Below are positions 20,755-30,407 of a DNA stretch of 64,000 bases, in pieces. The DNA is from Burkholderiaceae bacterium (GTDB lineage: Bacteria; Pseudomonadota; Gammaproteobacteria; Burkholderiales; Burkholderiaceae_E). Location of the stretch: positions 43,330-107,329 of the forward strand of contig JAJPES010000063.1 in the NCBI GenBank assembly GCA_021166725.1, in the 5' to 3' direction. Below the pieces are notes generated by a model. That model searched no databases, was not told the origin of the DNA, and saw nothing but the letters and a program-made list of their open reading frames with translations. The position numbers were made by a program, and so were the translations under genes. How positions within the stretch are numbered: the first letter of the stretch is position 1; each line of letters begins with the position of its first letter.

Positions 20755-21830
20755 GCGGCGTTGCCGTTGCTCAGCAGTTCGCGCATCGATGGCCTGTCGA
20801 GCGACGCGAGTCCGAGCGCGGCGAGCGTGCGCGGGCCGCGATCGAGCGGCTCGCCGACCAGCGCCGAGGCGATCGACAGCAATCCGCGCGCGACCGGGCA
20901 GGCGACGCCCGCCCAATCGGCGACGGAGACGAGGAACGCGAGCCCGTAGGCGACGTCCTCGAGCATGTAGCGGTGGCTGCGCAGGTCGATGTGTTCGCGC
21001 CAGTCGCCGCTGTCGACGAGCTTGTCGTGCGCGTTGCCGTACATCCAGCGGTCGTTCTCGTAGTGGTCGGACAGCGGGAAATGCGGCGCGGCGTAGCCGA
21101 GCGCCTCGCGCAGCGCGATGCGTTCGCCGTCGAGCGCGTCGGTGACACGCCGGATCGCCGGCTGCGTGCCTTCGGCGTGGATGTCCCAGCGCTCGAAATG
21201 CTCGAGCGGACCTGCGTTCATCAGGATCAGCGGCGGGTGGATGACGGGGCCCGCGTTCATCAGCGCCGCCGACAACGCGTCCTCGACGGCCTCGATCGCC
21301 GGATACGCGCGCGCGATCGTGGCCAGTGCCTGTTCGCTGTCGGCGGCCGGGTAGACGCCGGTGGGCAGGCGCGTCGCGCGCGTCGTGATGGCGACTTCGG
21401 TCGGGCCGTGCTTGCGGGCGAGGTAGGGCAGCGTTCCGGTCTCGGCGAACGAAACGCGCGCGTGGCTGCCGGCGTCGCGAACGGCCTGCGCCATCGCGAA
21501 CGAGCCGAAGGTTCCGGGGGGCAGGTAGACGACCTGGCCGTCGCGCAGATGCGGGCCGACCGCGCGTGCGATGTCGGCCTGCGCGAAGGCCGGGCAGGGT
21601 GCAAGCACCAGTTCGGCGCCGCGCAGCGCTTCGCCTGCATCGGGCGTCGCGCATTCGATCCGCACGTCGCGTCGCCCGGCGTGATCGACCAGCGTGATGC
21701 GTGGCGACTCGATCAGCGGCGCCAACGCGCGCACGTCGCGGCGCCACAGCCGCACTTCGTGTCCCTGCTCGGCGAGATCGGCGGCGGCGGCGTGACTGCC
21801 GTTCCCGCCGCCCAGGACGGCGATGCGCAT
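20751..21830 (-). CDS. NAD/NADP octopine/nopaline dehydrogenase family protein
   Basis: MRIAVLGGGNGSHAAAADLAEQGHEVRLWRRD...; C-terminal PLSDHYENDRWMYGNAHDKLVDSGDWREHIDLRSHRYMLEDVAYGL matches the octopine DH domain. Confidence 0.8.
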   Translation of the reverse strand: MRIAVLGGGNGSHAAAADLAEQGHEVRLWRRDVRALAPLIESPRITLVDHAGRRDVRIECATPDAGEALRGAELVLAPCPAFAQADIARAVGPHLRDGQVVYLPPGTFGSFAMAQAVRDAGSHARVSFAETGTLPYLARKHGPTEVAITTRATRLPTGVYPAADSEQALATIARAYPAIEAVEDALSAALMNAGPVIHPPLILMNAGPLEHFERWDIHAEGTQPAIRRVTDALDGERIALREALGYAAPHFPLSDHYENDRWMYGNAHDKLVDSGDWREHIDLRSHRYMLEDVAYGLAFLVSVADWAGVACPVARGLLSIASALVGEPLDRGPRTLAALGLASLDRPSMRELLSNGNAA

Positions 21831-21886
21831 CAGTGCAAGCCTCGGCAATTCCGCCGTGCTGCAAGCACGACGGGCAGGTTTCGGCG

Positions 21887-21916
21887 GATGGTACTAGACG
21901 AGAGTGTTTGGTACCA
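21887..21916. promoter_or_regulatory. Second copy of the putative TetR operator: GATGGTACT-N11-TTTGGTACCA
   Basis: Same half-sites and 11-nt spacing as 3985-4014; 57-86 nt upstream of the 21830 start of the dehydrogenase/transporter operon. Confidence 0.6.
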
Positions 21917-21960
21917 CATCATTTTTCCGCGGACTGCACGGTTGCGGCGTGGCGGATCGC

Positions 21961-23148
21961 TTACGCGGCCACGCCCTCGGCAACGAACGCTTCGATCTGC
22001 CCGCCGTCGTAGCCGGCCTCGGCGAGCACGCGGCGCGTGTCGGCGCCGTACTTCGGCGGGAACGGCAACTCGGTGCGTGCGCCCTCGATGTCGACCGCCA
22101 TCGGCTGCATGCGGATCGTTCGGCCGTCGGGCATCGTCGTGTGCGTCAGCCGATCGCGCAGTGCCGGCAGTTCGCGCACCTGCCGGATGTCGAGGATGCG
22201 CGTCGCCGGGATCTTCGCGTCCTGCAGGTCGGCGAGAATCTGCTCGACGGGGTGCTGCGCGGTGACCGACGCCATGTCGCGATGGATCGCCTCGCGCTCG
22301 CGGTGACGTCCCTCGTTCGTCGCGCGCACTTCGTTGGCCAGTGACGCGAACTTCGGAATCGCGGTCAGCCGGCGCCACTGCACGTCGCTGCCGATGGCGA
22401 GGTAGACGAAGCCGTCGCGTGCCGGATAGACGTTGGTCGGGATGAACTTGCGGTGCTCGTTGCCGGCGCGGGTGATCTCGTTGGGCGCGCAGTCGAAGTC
22501 GACCAGCGGCAGCACGGTGGTGAGCCACGAGGCCGCCGCCTGCAGCATCGAGACGTGGATCTCCGAGCCATGGCCGGTCTCGTGGCGTTCGAGCAGGGCG
22601 CGCATCACGTTCGCGTAGACCTCGTCGCCCGCCTTCAGGTCGATGACCGGTATGCCGGAGAGCATCGGCGGACCGTTCGGGTCGCCGGTGACCTCCATGT
22701 AGCCGGCCATCGCCTGCAGCACCGGATCGTAGCCCGGCGCTTCGGGGAAACGCGGGCCCATCGCCGAGATGCCGGCCCAGATCAGGTCGGGCTTCGCCGC
22801 GCGCAGCGTCGCCGGGTCGATGCCGAGCGACGCGTAGCGCGACGGGACCGTGTTGCAGCAGAAGACATCCACGTCGAGTTCGTGCAGCAACCGGCGCACG
22901 ATCTCGTGCGCGCGCGCGTCCTTCAGGTTCAGTGCGATCGCTTCCTTGCCGACGTTCGGCGCGATGAAATAGCTGCGCCTGTCGTCGTCGGCCACGCGCG
23001 AGCCGATGTAGCGGTTCGGATCACCCGGCAAGCCCCCGCCGCCGACCGACTCGATGCGGATGACTCGCCAGCCCAGTTGCGCGAAGCGCAGCGTCGCGTG
23101 CGGCAGCGACAGCGCCTGTTCCATCGAGAGGACGGTTCGACGCTTCAT
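21961..23148 (-). CDS. CaiB/BaiF family CoA transferase (family III)
   Basis: [58 protein letters not shown]...[34 protein letters not shown]. Confidence 0.92.
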   Translation of the reverse strand: MKRRTVLSMEQALSLPHATLRFAQLGWRVIRIESVGGGGLPGDPNRYIGSRVADDDRRSYFIAPNVGKEAIALNLKDARAHEIVRRLLHELDVDVFCCNTVPSRYASLGIDPATLRAAKPDLIWAGISAMGPRFPEAPGYDPVLQAMAGYMEVTGDPNGPPMLSGIPVIDLKAGDEVYANVMRALLERHETGHGSEIHVSMLQAAASWLTTVLPLVDFDCAPNEITRAGNEHRKFIPTNVYPARDGFVYLAIGSDVQWRRLTAIPKFASLANEVRATNEGRHREREAIHRDMASVTAQHPVEQILADLQDAKIPATRILDIRQVRELPALRDRLTHTTMPDGRTIRMQPMAVDIEGARTELPFPPKYGADTRRVLAEAGYDGGQIEAFVAEGVAA

Positions 23149-23160
23149 TTCTGTTTCAAT

Positions 23161-23412
23161 TCAGCCACCTGCGATCGGCGGGGTCAGCAGGACTTCGTCC
23201 TCGTCGTGCACCGGATAGCCGCGCTCCGCGTAGTGCGAGTTGACCGATACCAGCACGACGTCGATGAATTCGAACGCCTTGCGGAAGCGCTCGTCCTGCG
23301 TCGGCAGCCAGTCGAGCAGCATGCCGACGGTGCGGATCTCCTTCGGCAGGACGATCGTCTCGGAGTCGCAGCCCAGGCTGTCGCGCAACCAGGCGAAGTA
23401 CTTCAGTTTCAT
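23161..23412 (-). CDS. MoaD/ThiS family sulfur carrier protein
   Basis: MKLKYFAWLRDSLGCDSETIVLPKEIRTVGMLLDWL...NSHYAERGYPVHDEDEVLLTPPIAGG: ends in the diglycine. Confidence 0.9.
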   Translation of the reverse strand: MKLKYFAWLRDSLGCDSETIVLPKEIRTVGMLLDWLPTQDERFRKAFEFIDVVLVSVNSHYAERGYPVHDEDEVLLTPPIAGG

Positions 23413-23418
23413 CTGCGC

Positions 23419-25782
23419 TCAAGCGGTCACGCCTTCGAGCGGGGTTACCGACGCGCCGGCGGCGGCCTGCATCTTCCGGTCGTGGATGGCGCGCGCGACC
23501 TTCTCCGGCGACATCGGCGGATCGAAGATGCGCACGCCGGCCGCGTTGTACAGCGCGTTGGCGACGGCCGGCGCGATGACGATCGTCGGCAGTTCGGAGA
23601 TGCCCTTGGCGCCGTACGGGCCCTCGGCGCAATCGCTTTCGATCAGGTGCATCTCGATCGGCGGCATTTCGGGCGCCGTGATCAGCTTGTAGTCGCGGAA
23701 GCACGCGTTCCTCAGGTGGCCGGCTTCGATGCGCATGTCCTCGCTCAACGCATAGCCCAGGCCGATCGCGATGCCGCCTTCGACCTGGCCTTCGAGTCCC
23801 ATCCGGTTGATCACGCGCCCGACGTCCTGCGCCACGGTGATCTTGTCGACCTTGATCTCGCCGGTGAGCGTATCCACGGTGATCTCTGCGACGTGCACCG
23901 CATGCGCATACGCCGCCGAATGGTCGGACACGTGCTTCGCGCCCTCGGGTTCGCTCTTCGGTTCGTAGTAGTCGGTGACCATCACCAGTTCGGGCTCGGC
24001 CTGGAAGTGCATCTGGCGCAGCAGGCGGTCGAGCTTGATCAGCGCAACGCCGTCGCGCTCGCGCACCACCGACCCTTCGCGCAGCTCGAGCCCCTCGACG
24101 GGTTCGTCGAGCATCCGCGCAGCCGCGTTCAGGATCTGCGCCTTCGCCTTGCGCGCCGCGCGGCGCGTTCCGTTGCCGGCGATGAAGGTCGTGCGCGACG
24201 CGTGTACGCCGACGTCCCATGGAGCGATGTCGGAGTCGTTGTTGACGATCGTCACGTGCTCGAGCGGCACGCCCAGTTCCTCGGCGACGATCAGCGTGAT
24301 GACGGCGTCGATGCCCTGGCCGATTTCCGATGCGCCGGTGATGACCGTGACGCGTGCGTAATCGTCCACCTTGAGAATGGTGCCGATGCCGTCGGACTTG
24401 TGGATCTTCGCGCCGCCGGCGTTGTGGATCGACGAGGCCAGCCCGATGCCCTTCTTGTAGCGGCCGGGCTGCTCGCGCTGCGCGGCGTACTCCTTGCGCT
24501 TGCGGCTGTAGTCGCTGGCTTCGGCGGCCGTCTGCAGGCACTGCGCAAAAGCGCTCTCGCGCAGGAACGATTGCTGCGGCGTGACTTCGCCGGATTTCTG
24601 CGCGTTCTTCAGGTGGAATTCGAGCGGGTCGATGTCGACCAGGTCGGCCAGCATGTCCATCTGCTGCGCGGTTGCCCAGGTGGTCTGCACGTTGCCGTAG
24701 CCGCGGAACGAACCGGCGTACGGATTGTTCGTGTAGATCGCCTGCGCCTTGAAGTCGACCACCGGTACGCGATAGTGGCCGGAGGTGGTGCGCATCATGA
24801 TGACCGGGATGGTCGGCCCCCAGGACGTGTACGCGCCGTTGTCGAGCAGCGCGTCGGCCGTGCGGAAGGTGAGCACGCCGTCGCGCGTGCAGCCGGTGCG
24901 CATGTGGATGATCGCCGCCTGGCGCGTCGGCGCGGCGCGGAACTCCTCCTCGCGCGTGTAGAGCACCTTCACCGGCCGGCCGGTCTTCTTCGCCAGCAGC
25001 GCGGCGATCGGTTCGTACGGGTAGACGTCGAGCTTGGAGCCGAAGGCACCGCCTACCGGCGGCTGGATCACCCGAATGTCGCCGGGACCGATGCCGAGCG
25101 CCGGCGCCAGGTCCATCTTGTAGTTGTACGGATACTGCGTCTGCGTCCAGATCGTCAGCTTGCCGTTGTGGTCGAAGTCGGCGATCGCGCACGACGTGCC
25201 CATGCAGCAGTGCGTGACGTGGTGCGGGCGGAACACGCTGTCGACGACGAAGTCGGATCTCGCCTCTGCCTCGGCCAGGTCGCCGTGCTGGAACTCGAAA
25301 TGCAGGCTGCGGTTGCCGGCGAAGTTGTCGTGGATCAGCGGTGCACCTTCGCGCGCGCCGTCCTCGGGCGTGAACACGCCCGGAAGGTCTTCGTACTCGA
25401 CGTCGATCAGTTCGAGTGCGCGGGCGGCGATCTCCTCGGTCTCGGCGGCGACGGCCGCGACCTCGTCATGCTCGCAGCGCACCTTGTCCTTGAGCGCGAC
25501 GTTGTCGCGTACGAAGCCGAATTTCAGGTCGGCGGCGTCCTTGCCGGTGAGCACCGCGTGCACACCGGGCAGCGCCAGCGCCGCCGTGGTGTCGATGCGC
25601 ACGATGCGCGCATGCGGCCGGCCGGCGAACAGCACCTTGCCGACGAGCATCTGAGGCAACACCATGTCGTTGATGTAGCGCGTCTTGCCGGTGGCCTTGT
25701 CGGGTGCGTCGGGCTTCCTGACGCGCCCGCCGATCAGGGTCTTCTTCGAAGCGATCGAAGCGGTATCGAACTTCTTGTCCAT
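23419..25782 (-). CDS. Xanthine dehydrogenase/CO dehydrogenase family molybdopterin-binding large subunit
   Basis: GGRVRKPDAPDKATGKTRYINDMVLPQMLVGKVLFAGRPHARIVRID...GGAFGSKLDVYPYE...AGSFRGYGNVQTTWATAQQMDMLA. Confidence 0.93.
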   Translation of the reverse strand: MDKKFDTASIASKKTLIGGRVRKPDAPDKATGKTRYINDMVLPQMLVGKVLFAGRPHARIVRIDTTAALALPGVHAVLTGKDAADLKFGFVRDNVALKDKVRCEHDEVAAVAAETEEIAARALELIDVEYEDLPGVFTPEDGAREGAPLIHDNFAGNRSLHFEFQHGDLAEAEARSDFVVDSVFRPHHVTHCCMGTSCAIADFDHNGKLTIWTQTQYPYNYKMDLAPALGIGPGDIRVIQPPVGGAFGSKLDVYPYEPIAALLAKKTGRPVKVLYTREEEFRAAPTRQAAIIHMRTGCTRDGVLTFRTADALLDNGAYTSWGPTIPVIMMRTTSGHYRVPVVDFKAQAIYTNNPYAGSFRGYGNVQTTWATAQQMDMLADLVDIDPLEFHLKNAQKSGEVTPQQSFLRESAFAQCLQTAAEASDYSRKRKEYAAQREQPGRYKKGIGLASSIHNAGGAKIHKSDGIGTILKVDDYARVTVITGASEIGQGIDAVITLIVAEELGVPLEHVTIVNNDSDIAPWDVGVHASRTTFIAGNGTRRAARKAKAQILNAAARMLDEPVEGLELREGSVVRERDGVALIKLDRLLRQMHFQAEPELVMVTDYYEPKSEPEGAKHVSDHSAAYAHAVHVAEITVDTLTGEIKVDKITVAQDVGRVINRMGLEGQVEGGIAIGLGYALSEDMRIEAGHLRNACFRDYKLITAPEMPPIEMHLIESDCAEGPYGAKGISELPTIVIAPAVANALYNAAGVRIFDPPMSPEKVARAIHDRKMQAAAGASVTPLEGVTA

Positions 25783-25829
25783 GGCTGGCCTCCGCGGAAT
25801 TCGAGCCAATCGGATGATCGAGGATGCGC

Positions 25830-26360
25830 TCAACCTTTGCGGCGCACGTCCGAGCCGTTACGGCGAGCCTCCGGCCTGTCACGGCGAGCTTCGCTCGCGG
25901 CCACGGCCTGCACGGCGTCGAGCACCTTCGTGTAGCCGGTGCAGCGGCACAGATTGCCTTCCAGGCCGCGCTGCGCTTCCTCGCGCGTGAGATTCGGGTC
26001 GTTCTCGATCAGGTAGTTCGCCTGCATGATCATGCCCGGCATGCAGAAGCCGCACTGCACGGCGCCGTGATCGACGAAGGCCTGCTGGACCGGGTGCAGG
26101 CCTTCGGGCGTGCGCAGTCCCTCGATCGTCACCACCTCGCGCCCGTCGCAATCCGCGGCATACATCAGGCAGCTGTTGACCGTCCTGCCGTCCACCTGGA
26201 TCGTGCACGCGCCGCATTCGCCTTCGCCGCACGCGTATTTGGTGCCGGTGAGGTCGAGGACGTCGCGCAGCATCGCCAGCGTCTTCATCGTCGCCGGGAT
26301 CTTCACGGACACTTCGCGGCCGTTGAGCCGGAAGCGGATTTCAGTCTCGACGCAGATCAT
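25830..26360 (-). CDS. 2Fe-2S subunit of molybdenum hydroxylase
   Basis: FRLNGREVSVKIPATMKTLAMLRDVLDLTGTKYACGEGECGACTIQVDGRTVNSCLM...VQCGFCMPGMIMQA...EGNLCRCTGYTKVLDAV: both 2Fe-2S cysteine sets. Confidence 0.95.
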   Translation of the reverse strand: MICVETEIRFRLNGREVSVKIPATMKTLAMLRDVLDLTGTKYACGEGECGACTIQVDGRTVNSCLMYAADCDGREVVTIEGLRTPEGLHPVQQAFVDHGAVQCGFCMPGMIMQANYLIENDPNLTREEAQRGLEGNLCRCTGYTKVLDAVQAVAASEARRDRPEARRNGSDVRRKG

Positions 26361-27225
26361 GGAGTACCTCTTCGACGAATACTCGAACGAGATGGCCGCG
26401 ATACCAGGCGCTGGCTCGCACGTCATCGATGGGCTTGGCGTCGTGCTCGCTCGCGGCCACCGCGGCGGCGACGGTTGCGGCAAGGCTCGATGCGTCGATC
26501 GGCTTGCCTTCGAGCGCCGCCTCCAGGTGACGCGCGCGCAAGGGAGTCGGCGCGACCGACCCCATCGCCACGCGCACGTTGCTCAGGCGATCGCCTGCAA
26601 CGCGCGCACCGAGCGCCAGCGACACCGTGGAGATTTCGAGAGCGGGACGTGGACCCGACTTGCGGAACCGGCACGCGAAATCGCCCGCCGGCCGATCGAA
26701 CACGACGGCGGTCAGCAGCTCTTCGGCACGCTTGACGCTCTTGCCCGGGCCGACGAAGAAGCGTTCCAGCGGCACCCGGCGCGTCTGCACGGCGCCGTCA
26801 CGCCAGCACGCGAGTTCCACCGAAGCGTCGAGCACCAGCAGCGGGGGGCTCAGGTCTCCGGCCGGAGAGGCGTTGCACAGGTTGCCGCCAACCGATGCCG
26901 CGTTGCGGATCTGCTCGCTGGCGAAGTGCTCGGCCGACTCGACGAGCGCCGGCGCGATTTCGGCCAGCGCCGCGCTGCGGCGGATCTCGCTGACGGTGGT
27001 GGTGGCGCCGATGCGGATTTCGCGGCCTTCGGTGTCGATGCCGCCGAGTGCTTCGATGCGCCGAAGGTTCAGCAGCGTCGCTGCATAGCGACGTGCGCCG
27101 GATTCGGTCTGCGGCGAGAGGTCGGTGCCGCCGCAGAACAGCGTCGCGTTGCCCTCGGCCATCGCCTGCAGGGCCTCGTCGACGCTGCGCGGCGCGAGGT
27201 AATGGGTGATTGTCTGCATGTCCAT
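26341..27225 (-). CDS. FAD-binding subunit of molybdenum hydroxylase (CoxM/CutM-like)
   Basis: HYLAPRSVDEALQAMAEGNATLFCGGTDLSP...IRIGATTTVSEI...RNAASVGGNLCNASPAGDLSPPLLVLDA. Confidence 0.93.
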   Translation of the reverse strand: MDMQTITHYLAPRSVDEALQAMAEGNATLFCGGTDLSPQTESGARRYAATLLNLRRIEALGGIDTEGREIRIGATTTVSEIRRSAALAEIAPALVESAEHFASEQIRNAASVGGNLCNASPAGDLSPPLLVLDASVELACWRDGAVQTRRVPLERFFVGPGKSVKRAEELLTAVVFDRPAGDFACRFRKSGPRPALEISTVSLALGARVAGDRLSNVRVAMGSVAPTPLRARHLEAALEGKPIDASSLAATVAAAVAASEHDAKPIDDVRASAWYRGHLVRVFVEEVLHDLRRD

Positions 27226-27230
27226 GTCAG

Positions 27231-28844
27231 TCAGAACCGGATCGGTTCACGGTAGCGCCCGAACACCTGGACCATCTCGCGCGTGATCTCGCCGACGCTG
27301 GCGTAGGCCTTCACCGCCTCGACGATCGCCGGCATCAGGTTCACGCCCGATCGCGCGTCGGCGTTCACGCGGGCCAGCGCGTTCGCCACCTTCGTTTCGT
27401 CGCGCTCGGCGCGCACCTGGTTCAGCGCCTCGACCTGCCGTCGCGCGTCTTCTTCCTTGTACGGATGGAATTCGACCGGATGGTCTTCCTCCTTCTCGTT
27501 GCGGTAGCAGTTCACGCCGACCTTCGGGAACGCACCCGACTCGATGTCGCGCTGCATCCGGTACGCCTGCTCGGAGACCTTCGACTGGATCGTGCCGTCG
27601 GCGATCAGCTTCACGATGCCGCCTTGCGCATCGACGTCGGCGATGATCTCCTTCATCAGGTCGCGCATCCGGTTCGTCATCGTCTCGATGTAGAACGAGC
27701 CGCCCAGCGGATCGACCGTTTCGGTGAGCCCCATCTCCTCGATGAGGATCTGCATCGTGCGCAGCGAGATGCGCGCCGAATATTCGGTGGGGATCGTGTA
27801 GGCCTCGTCGTACGAGCACAGCGCCATCGTCTGCGCGCCCGACAGCGCGCTGATCAGCGCGTAGTAGGCACCGCGCACGATGTTCATCTCGGGCTGCTCG
27901 AAGGTGAGCCCGCCGCCGCCGCCGCCGGCGATCATGCGCAGCCACATCGAGCCTGGCTTCTGCGCGTCGTATTCCTCCTTCATGATCTGCGCCCACAGGC
28001 TGCGGCCGGCGCGGAACTTGCAGATCTGCTCGAAGAGGTTGCCGAAGATGTTGAAGTTGTACGACAGGCGTCCCGCGAACTCGTCGACGGCCAGGCCGCG
28101 GCGGATCACGTCGTCGGCGTAGGCGCGCGCGATGCAGAACGCGTAGGCCATCTCCTGCGCCGGCGTCGCGCCCGATTCGCGGATGTGGTAGCCGCACACC
28201 GACACCGGGCTGTATTTCGGCGCGTGCTTCGCGCAGTACTCGATCGTGTCGCCGACCAGCCGGATCGACGGTTCCACCGGATAGATCCAGGTGCCGCGGC
28301 CGACGAACTCCTTCAGGATGTCGTTCTGGCAGGTGCCGCGCAGTTTCGCGACGTCGTAGCCGCGCTTCTCGGCCATCGCCAGGTACATCGCGATCAGGAT
28401 CGCCGCCGCGCCGTTGATCGTCAGCGACACGGTGATCTTGCTGAGATCGATGCCGTCGAAGGCGATCTCGACGTCGCGCAGCGTGTCGATCGACATGCCG
28501 ACGCGACCGACTTCGCCTTCGGCCATCGGGTCGTCGGAATCGAGACCGATCTGGGTGGGCAGGTCGAAGGCGACGTTCAGCCCGGTCTGGCCGTTGGCGA
28601 TCAGGTACTTGAAGCGCTGGTTCGTCTCGTGCGGATTGCCGAAGCCCGCGTACTGGCGCATCGTCCACGGCTGCTTGCGGTACATCAGCGGGTGGATGCC
28701 GCGCGTGAACGGATACTCGCCCGGCTGGCCGAGCATCGCCAGCCCGCCGCTGTCGTCGACGTCGGCCGCCGTGTACAGCGGCTGCACTTCCAGGCCCGAT
28801 TCGTTGAGAACGGGCTTCGCTTCGATCGGGGCGCGATCGTTCAT
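27231..28844 (-). CDS. Methylmalonyl-CoA mutase-family acyl-CoA mutase, large (catalytic) subunit
   Basis: YPFTRGIHPLMYRKQPWTMRQYAGFGNPHETNQRFKYLIANGQTGLNVAFDLPTQIGLDSDDP...TVDPLGGSFYIETMTN; no B12 domain in this ORF. Confidence 0.93.
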   Translation of the reverse strand: MNDRAPIEAKPVLNESGLEVQPLYTAADVDDSGGLAMLGQPGEYPFTRGIHPLMYRKQPWTMRQYAGFGNPHETNQRFKYLIANGQTGLNVAFDLPTQIGLDSDDPMAEGEVGRVGMSIDTLRDVEIAFDGIDLSKITVSLTINGAAAILIAMYLAMAEKRGYDVAKLRGTCQNDILKEFVGRGTWIYPVEPSIRLVGDTIEYCAKHAPKYSPVSVCGYHIRESGATPAQEMAYAFCIARAYADDVIRRGLAVDEFAGRLSYNFNIFGNLFEQICKFRAGRSLWAQIMKEEYDAQKPGSMWLRMIAGGGGGGLTFEQPEMNIVRGAYYALISALSGAQTMALCSYDEAYTIPTEYSARISLRTMQILIEEMGLTETVDPLGGSFYIETMTNRMRDLMKEIIADVDAQGGIVKLIADGTIQSKVSEQAYRMQRDIESGAFPKVGVNCYRNEKEEDHPVEFHPYKEEDARRQVEALNQVRAERDETKVANALARVNADARSGVNLMPAIVEAVKAYASVGEITREMVQVFGRYREPIRF

Positions 28845-29275
28845 CGCACGTTCTCCCGGATGTAGTCGCAGATCGCGTCGAGCTTCGAGCCGGTGGGGAA
28901 GATGCCGGTGAAGCCGAGCGCGCGCAGTTCGTCGTGGTCCTGCGCCGGCAGGTTGCCGCCGATCACCCACAGCTTGTCGGTCAGGCCTTCGGCCTCGAGC
29001 AGCGTCTTCAGCTTGCGGCAGAACGGCAGGTGCGAGCCGGCCAGGCTGGACAGCGCGATCACGTCGACGTCCTCGTCGAGCGACATGCGCGCGACCTGCT
29101 CGGGCGACTGGCGCAGCCCGGTGTAGATGACCTCGAAGCCGGCGTCCATCATCGCGCGCGCGACGACCTTGGCGCCCTGGTCGTGCCCGTCCAGGCCGGG
29201 CTTGGCGAGCAGCACGCGGATGCGGCGCGTGTCCGCCGGCGCGGCTGCTCCGGCAGCAACGGTGCTCGTGCTCAT
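28841..29275 (-). CDS. Cobalamin-binding small subunit of acyl-CoA mutase
   Basis: RIRVLLAKPGLDGHDQGAKVVARAMMDAGFEVIYTGLRQSPEQVA...SSLAGSHLPFCRKL: DxHxxG B12-binding motif. Confidence 0.95.
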   Translation of the reverse strand: MSTSTVAAGAAAPADTRRIRVLLAKPGLDGHDQGAKVVARAMMDAGFEVIYTGLRQSPEQVARMSLDEDVDVIALSSLAGSHLPFCRKLKTLLEAEGLTDKLWVIGGNLPAQDHDELRALGFTGIFPTGSKLDAICDYIRENVR

Positions 29276-30405
29276 GACGTGACCTCTTTTGCAATGATGA
29301 GTTTGAGGATCTCGCTGGTGCCGCCGCCGATCAGCGTGAAGCGCACGTCGCGCAGGTAGCGCTGCACCGGGTATTCCATCGCGTAGCCGTAGGAGGCGAG
29401 CACGCGCGCCGCCTGGTCGCAGATCGACGCGGCGGTCTCGGTGGCGAACAGCTTCGCCATCGCCGCTTCCTTGTGATGCGGGCGCTTCGCGTCGGCGAGC
29501 CAGGCGGCGTAGCGCACGAGATGCGTGGCGGCCTCGAGCCCCGTGGCCATTTCGGCGAGCTTCATCTGGATCGCCTGGAAGCGGTCGATCGGCTTGCCGA
29601 ACTGCTTGCGCTCGCCGGCGTAGCGCACCGCCTCGTCGAGCGCGGCGCGCGCGACGCCCAGCGCCATTGCACCGGTGATGATGCGGATCTCGGCGAGCGT
29701 CTTCTTCAGGTGCACCTCGCCGTCGCCTTCCTCCTTCGACAACCGGTGCGTATCGGGAACGAAGCAGCCGTCGAACGAGACCTCGGAGGTGGGCAGCGCC
29801 CAGACGCCCATCTTGTGGATCGGGCGCCCGACGTGCAGTCCGTCGAAGTGCTTCTCGACGAGGAAGATGGTGAGCTTCTTCTCGTCGCCCGCCCTGGCGA
29901 AGACGGTGAAGAAGTCGGCCACCGGCGCCGAGGTGATCCATGTCTTGCGGCCGTCGATGACGTAGCCGCCGTCCACCTTGCGCGCACTGGTTGCGATCGA
30001 GCCGAGGTCGGAGCCCGAGTCGGGTTCGGTCATGCAGATGCCGCCGATCTTCCTGCCCTGCAGCGCGGGGCGGAACAGTCGCTCGACGATGTCGGCGTTG
30101 CCGAGCATCTGCAGGAACTTCGTTCCCATCAGCGATTGCATCGCGGCGGCGCCGGCGAGCGACATCGAGCCGCGCGCGATCTCGGTGAGCGCCAGGCAGA
30201 ACTCGGACAACGCCATGCCGCTGCCGCCGACTTCCTCGGGATAGCGCATGCCGAAGAAGCCCAGCTCGGCGAGCTCGCCGAACAGCTCGCGCGGGAACTC
30301 ATGCGCCTCGTCGATCGCCGCCGCCTCGGGGGCGATGCGACGGTCGCAGAAGCGCGCGAAGGTCTCCTGGACCGCGCGCTGGTCGTCGCTGAGCGCGAAA
30401 TCCAT
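29272..30405 (-). CDS. Acyl-CoA dehydrogenase
   Basis: MDFALSDDQRAVQETFARFCDRRIAPEA...ICMTEPDSGSDLGSIATSARKVDGGYVIDGRKTWITSAPVADFF...GGGTSEILKLIIAKE. Confidence 0.93.
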   Translation of the reverse strand: MDFALSDDQRAVQETFARFCDRRIAPEAAAIDEAHEFPRELFGELAELGFFGMRYPEEVGGSGMALSEFCLALTEIARGSMSLAGAAAMQSLMGTKFLQMLGNADIVERLFRPALQGRKIGGICMTEPDSGSDLGSIATSARKVDGGYVIDGRKTWITSAPVADFFTVFARAGDEKKLTIFLVEKHFDGLHVGRPIHKMGVWALPTSEVSFDGCFVPDTHRLSKEEGDGEVHLKKTLAEIRIITGAMALGVARAALDEAVRYAGERKQFGKPIDRFQAIQMKLAEMATGLEAATHLVRYAAWLADAKRPHHKEAAMAKLFATETAASICDQAARVLASYGYAMEYPVQRYLRDVRFTLIGGGTSEILKLIIAKEVTS

Positions 30406-30407
30406 CG

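Noticed and set aside
25843-25906. Three ~21-nt degenerate repeats in the 3' end of the 2Fe-2S subunit gene
   Set aside because: Only about 14/21 identity between units; probably Arg/Ser/Ala codon bias rather than a real repeat.
22453-25935. 1160-aa plus-strand ORF (and similarly 2014..5019 +, 34306..37188 +, 45913..48642 +)
   Set aside because: Antisense shadow ORFs over well-supported minus-strand genes; Arg/Asp/His/Val-rich composition typical of high-GC antisense frames and no recognisable domain.
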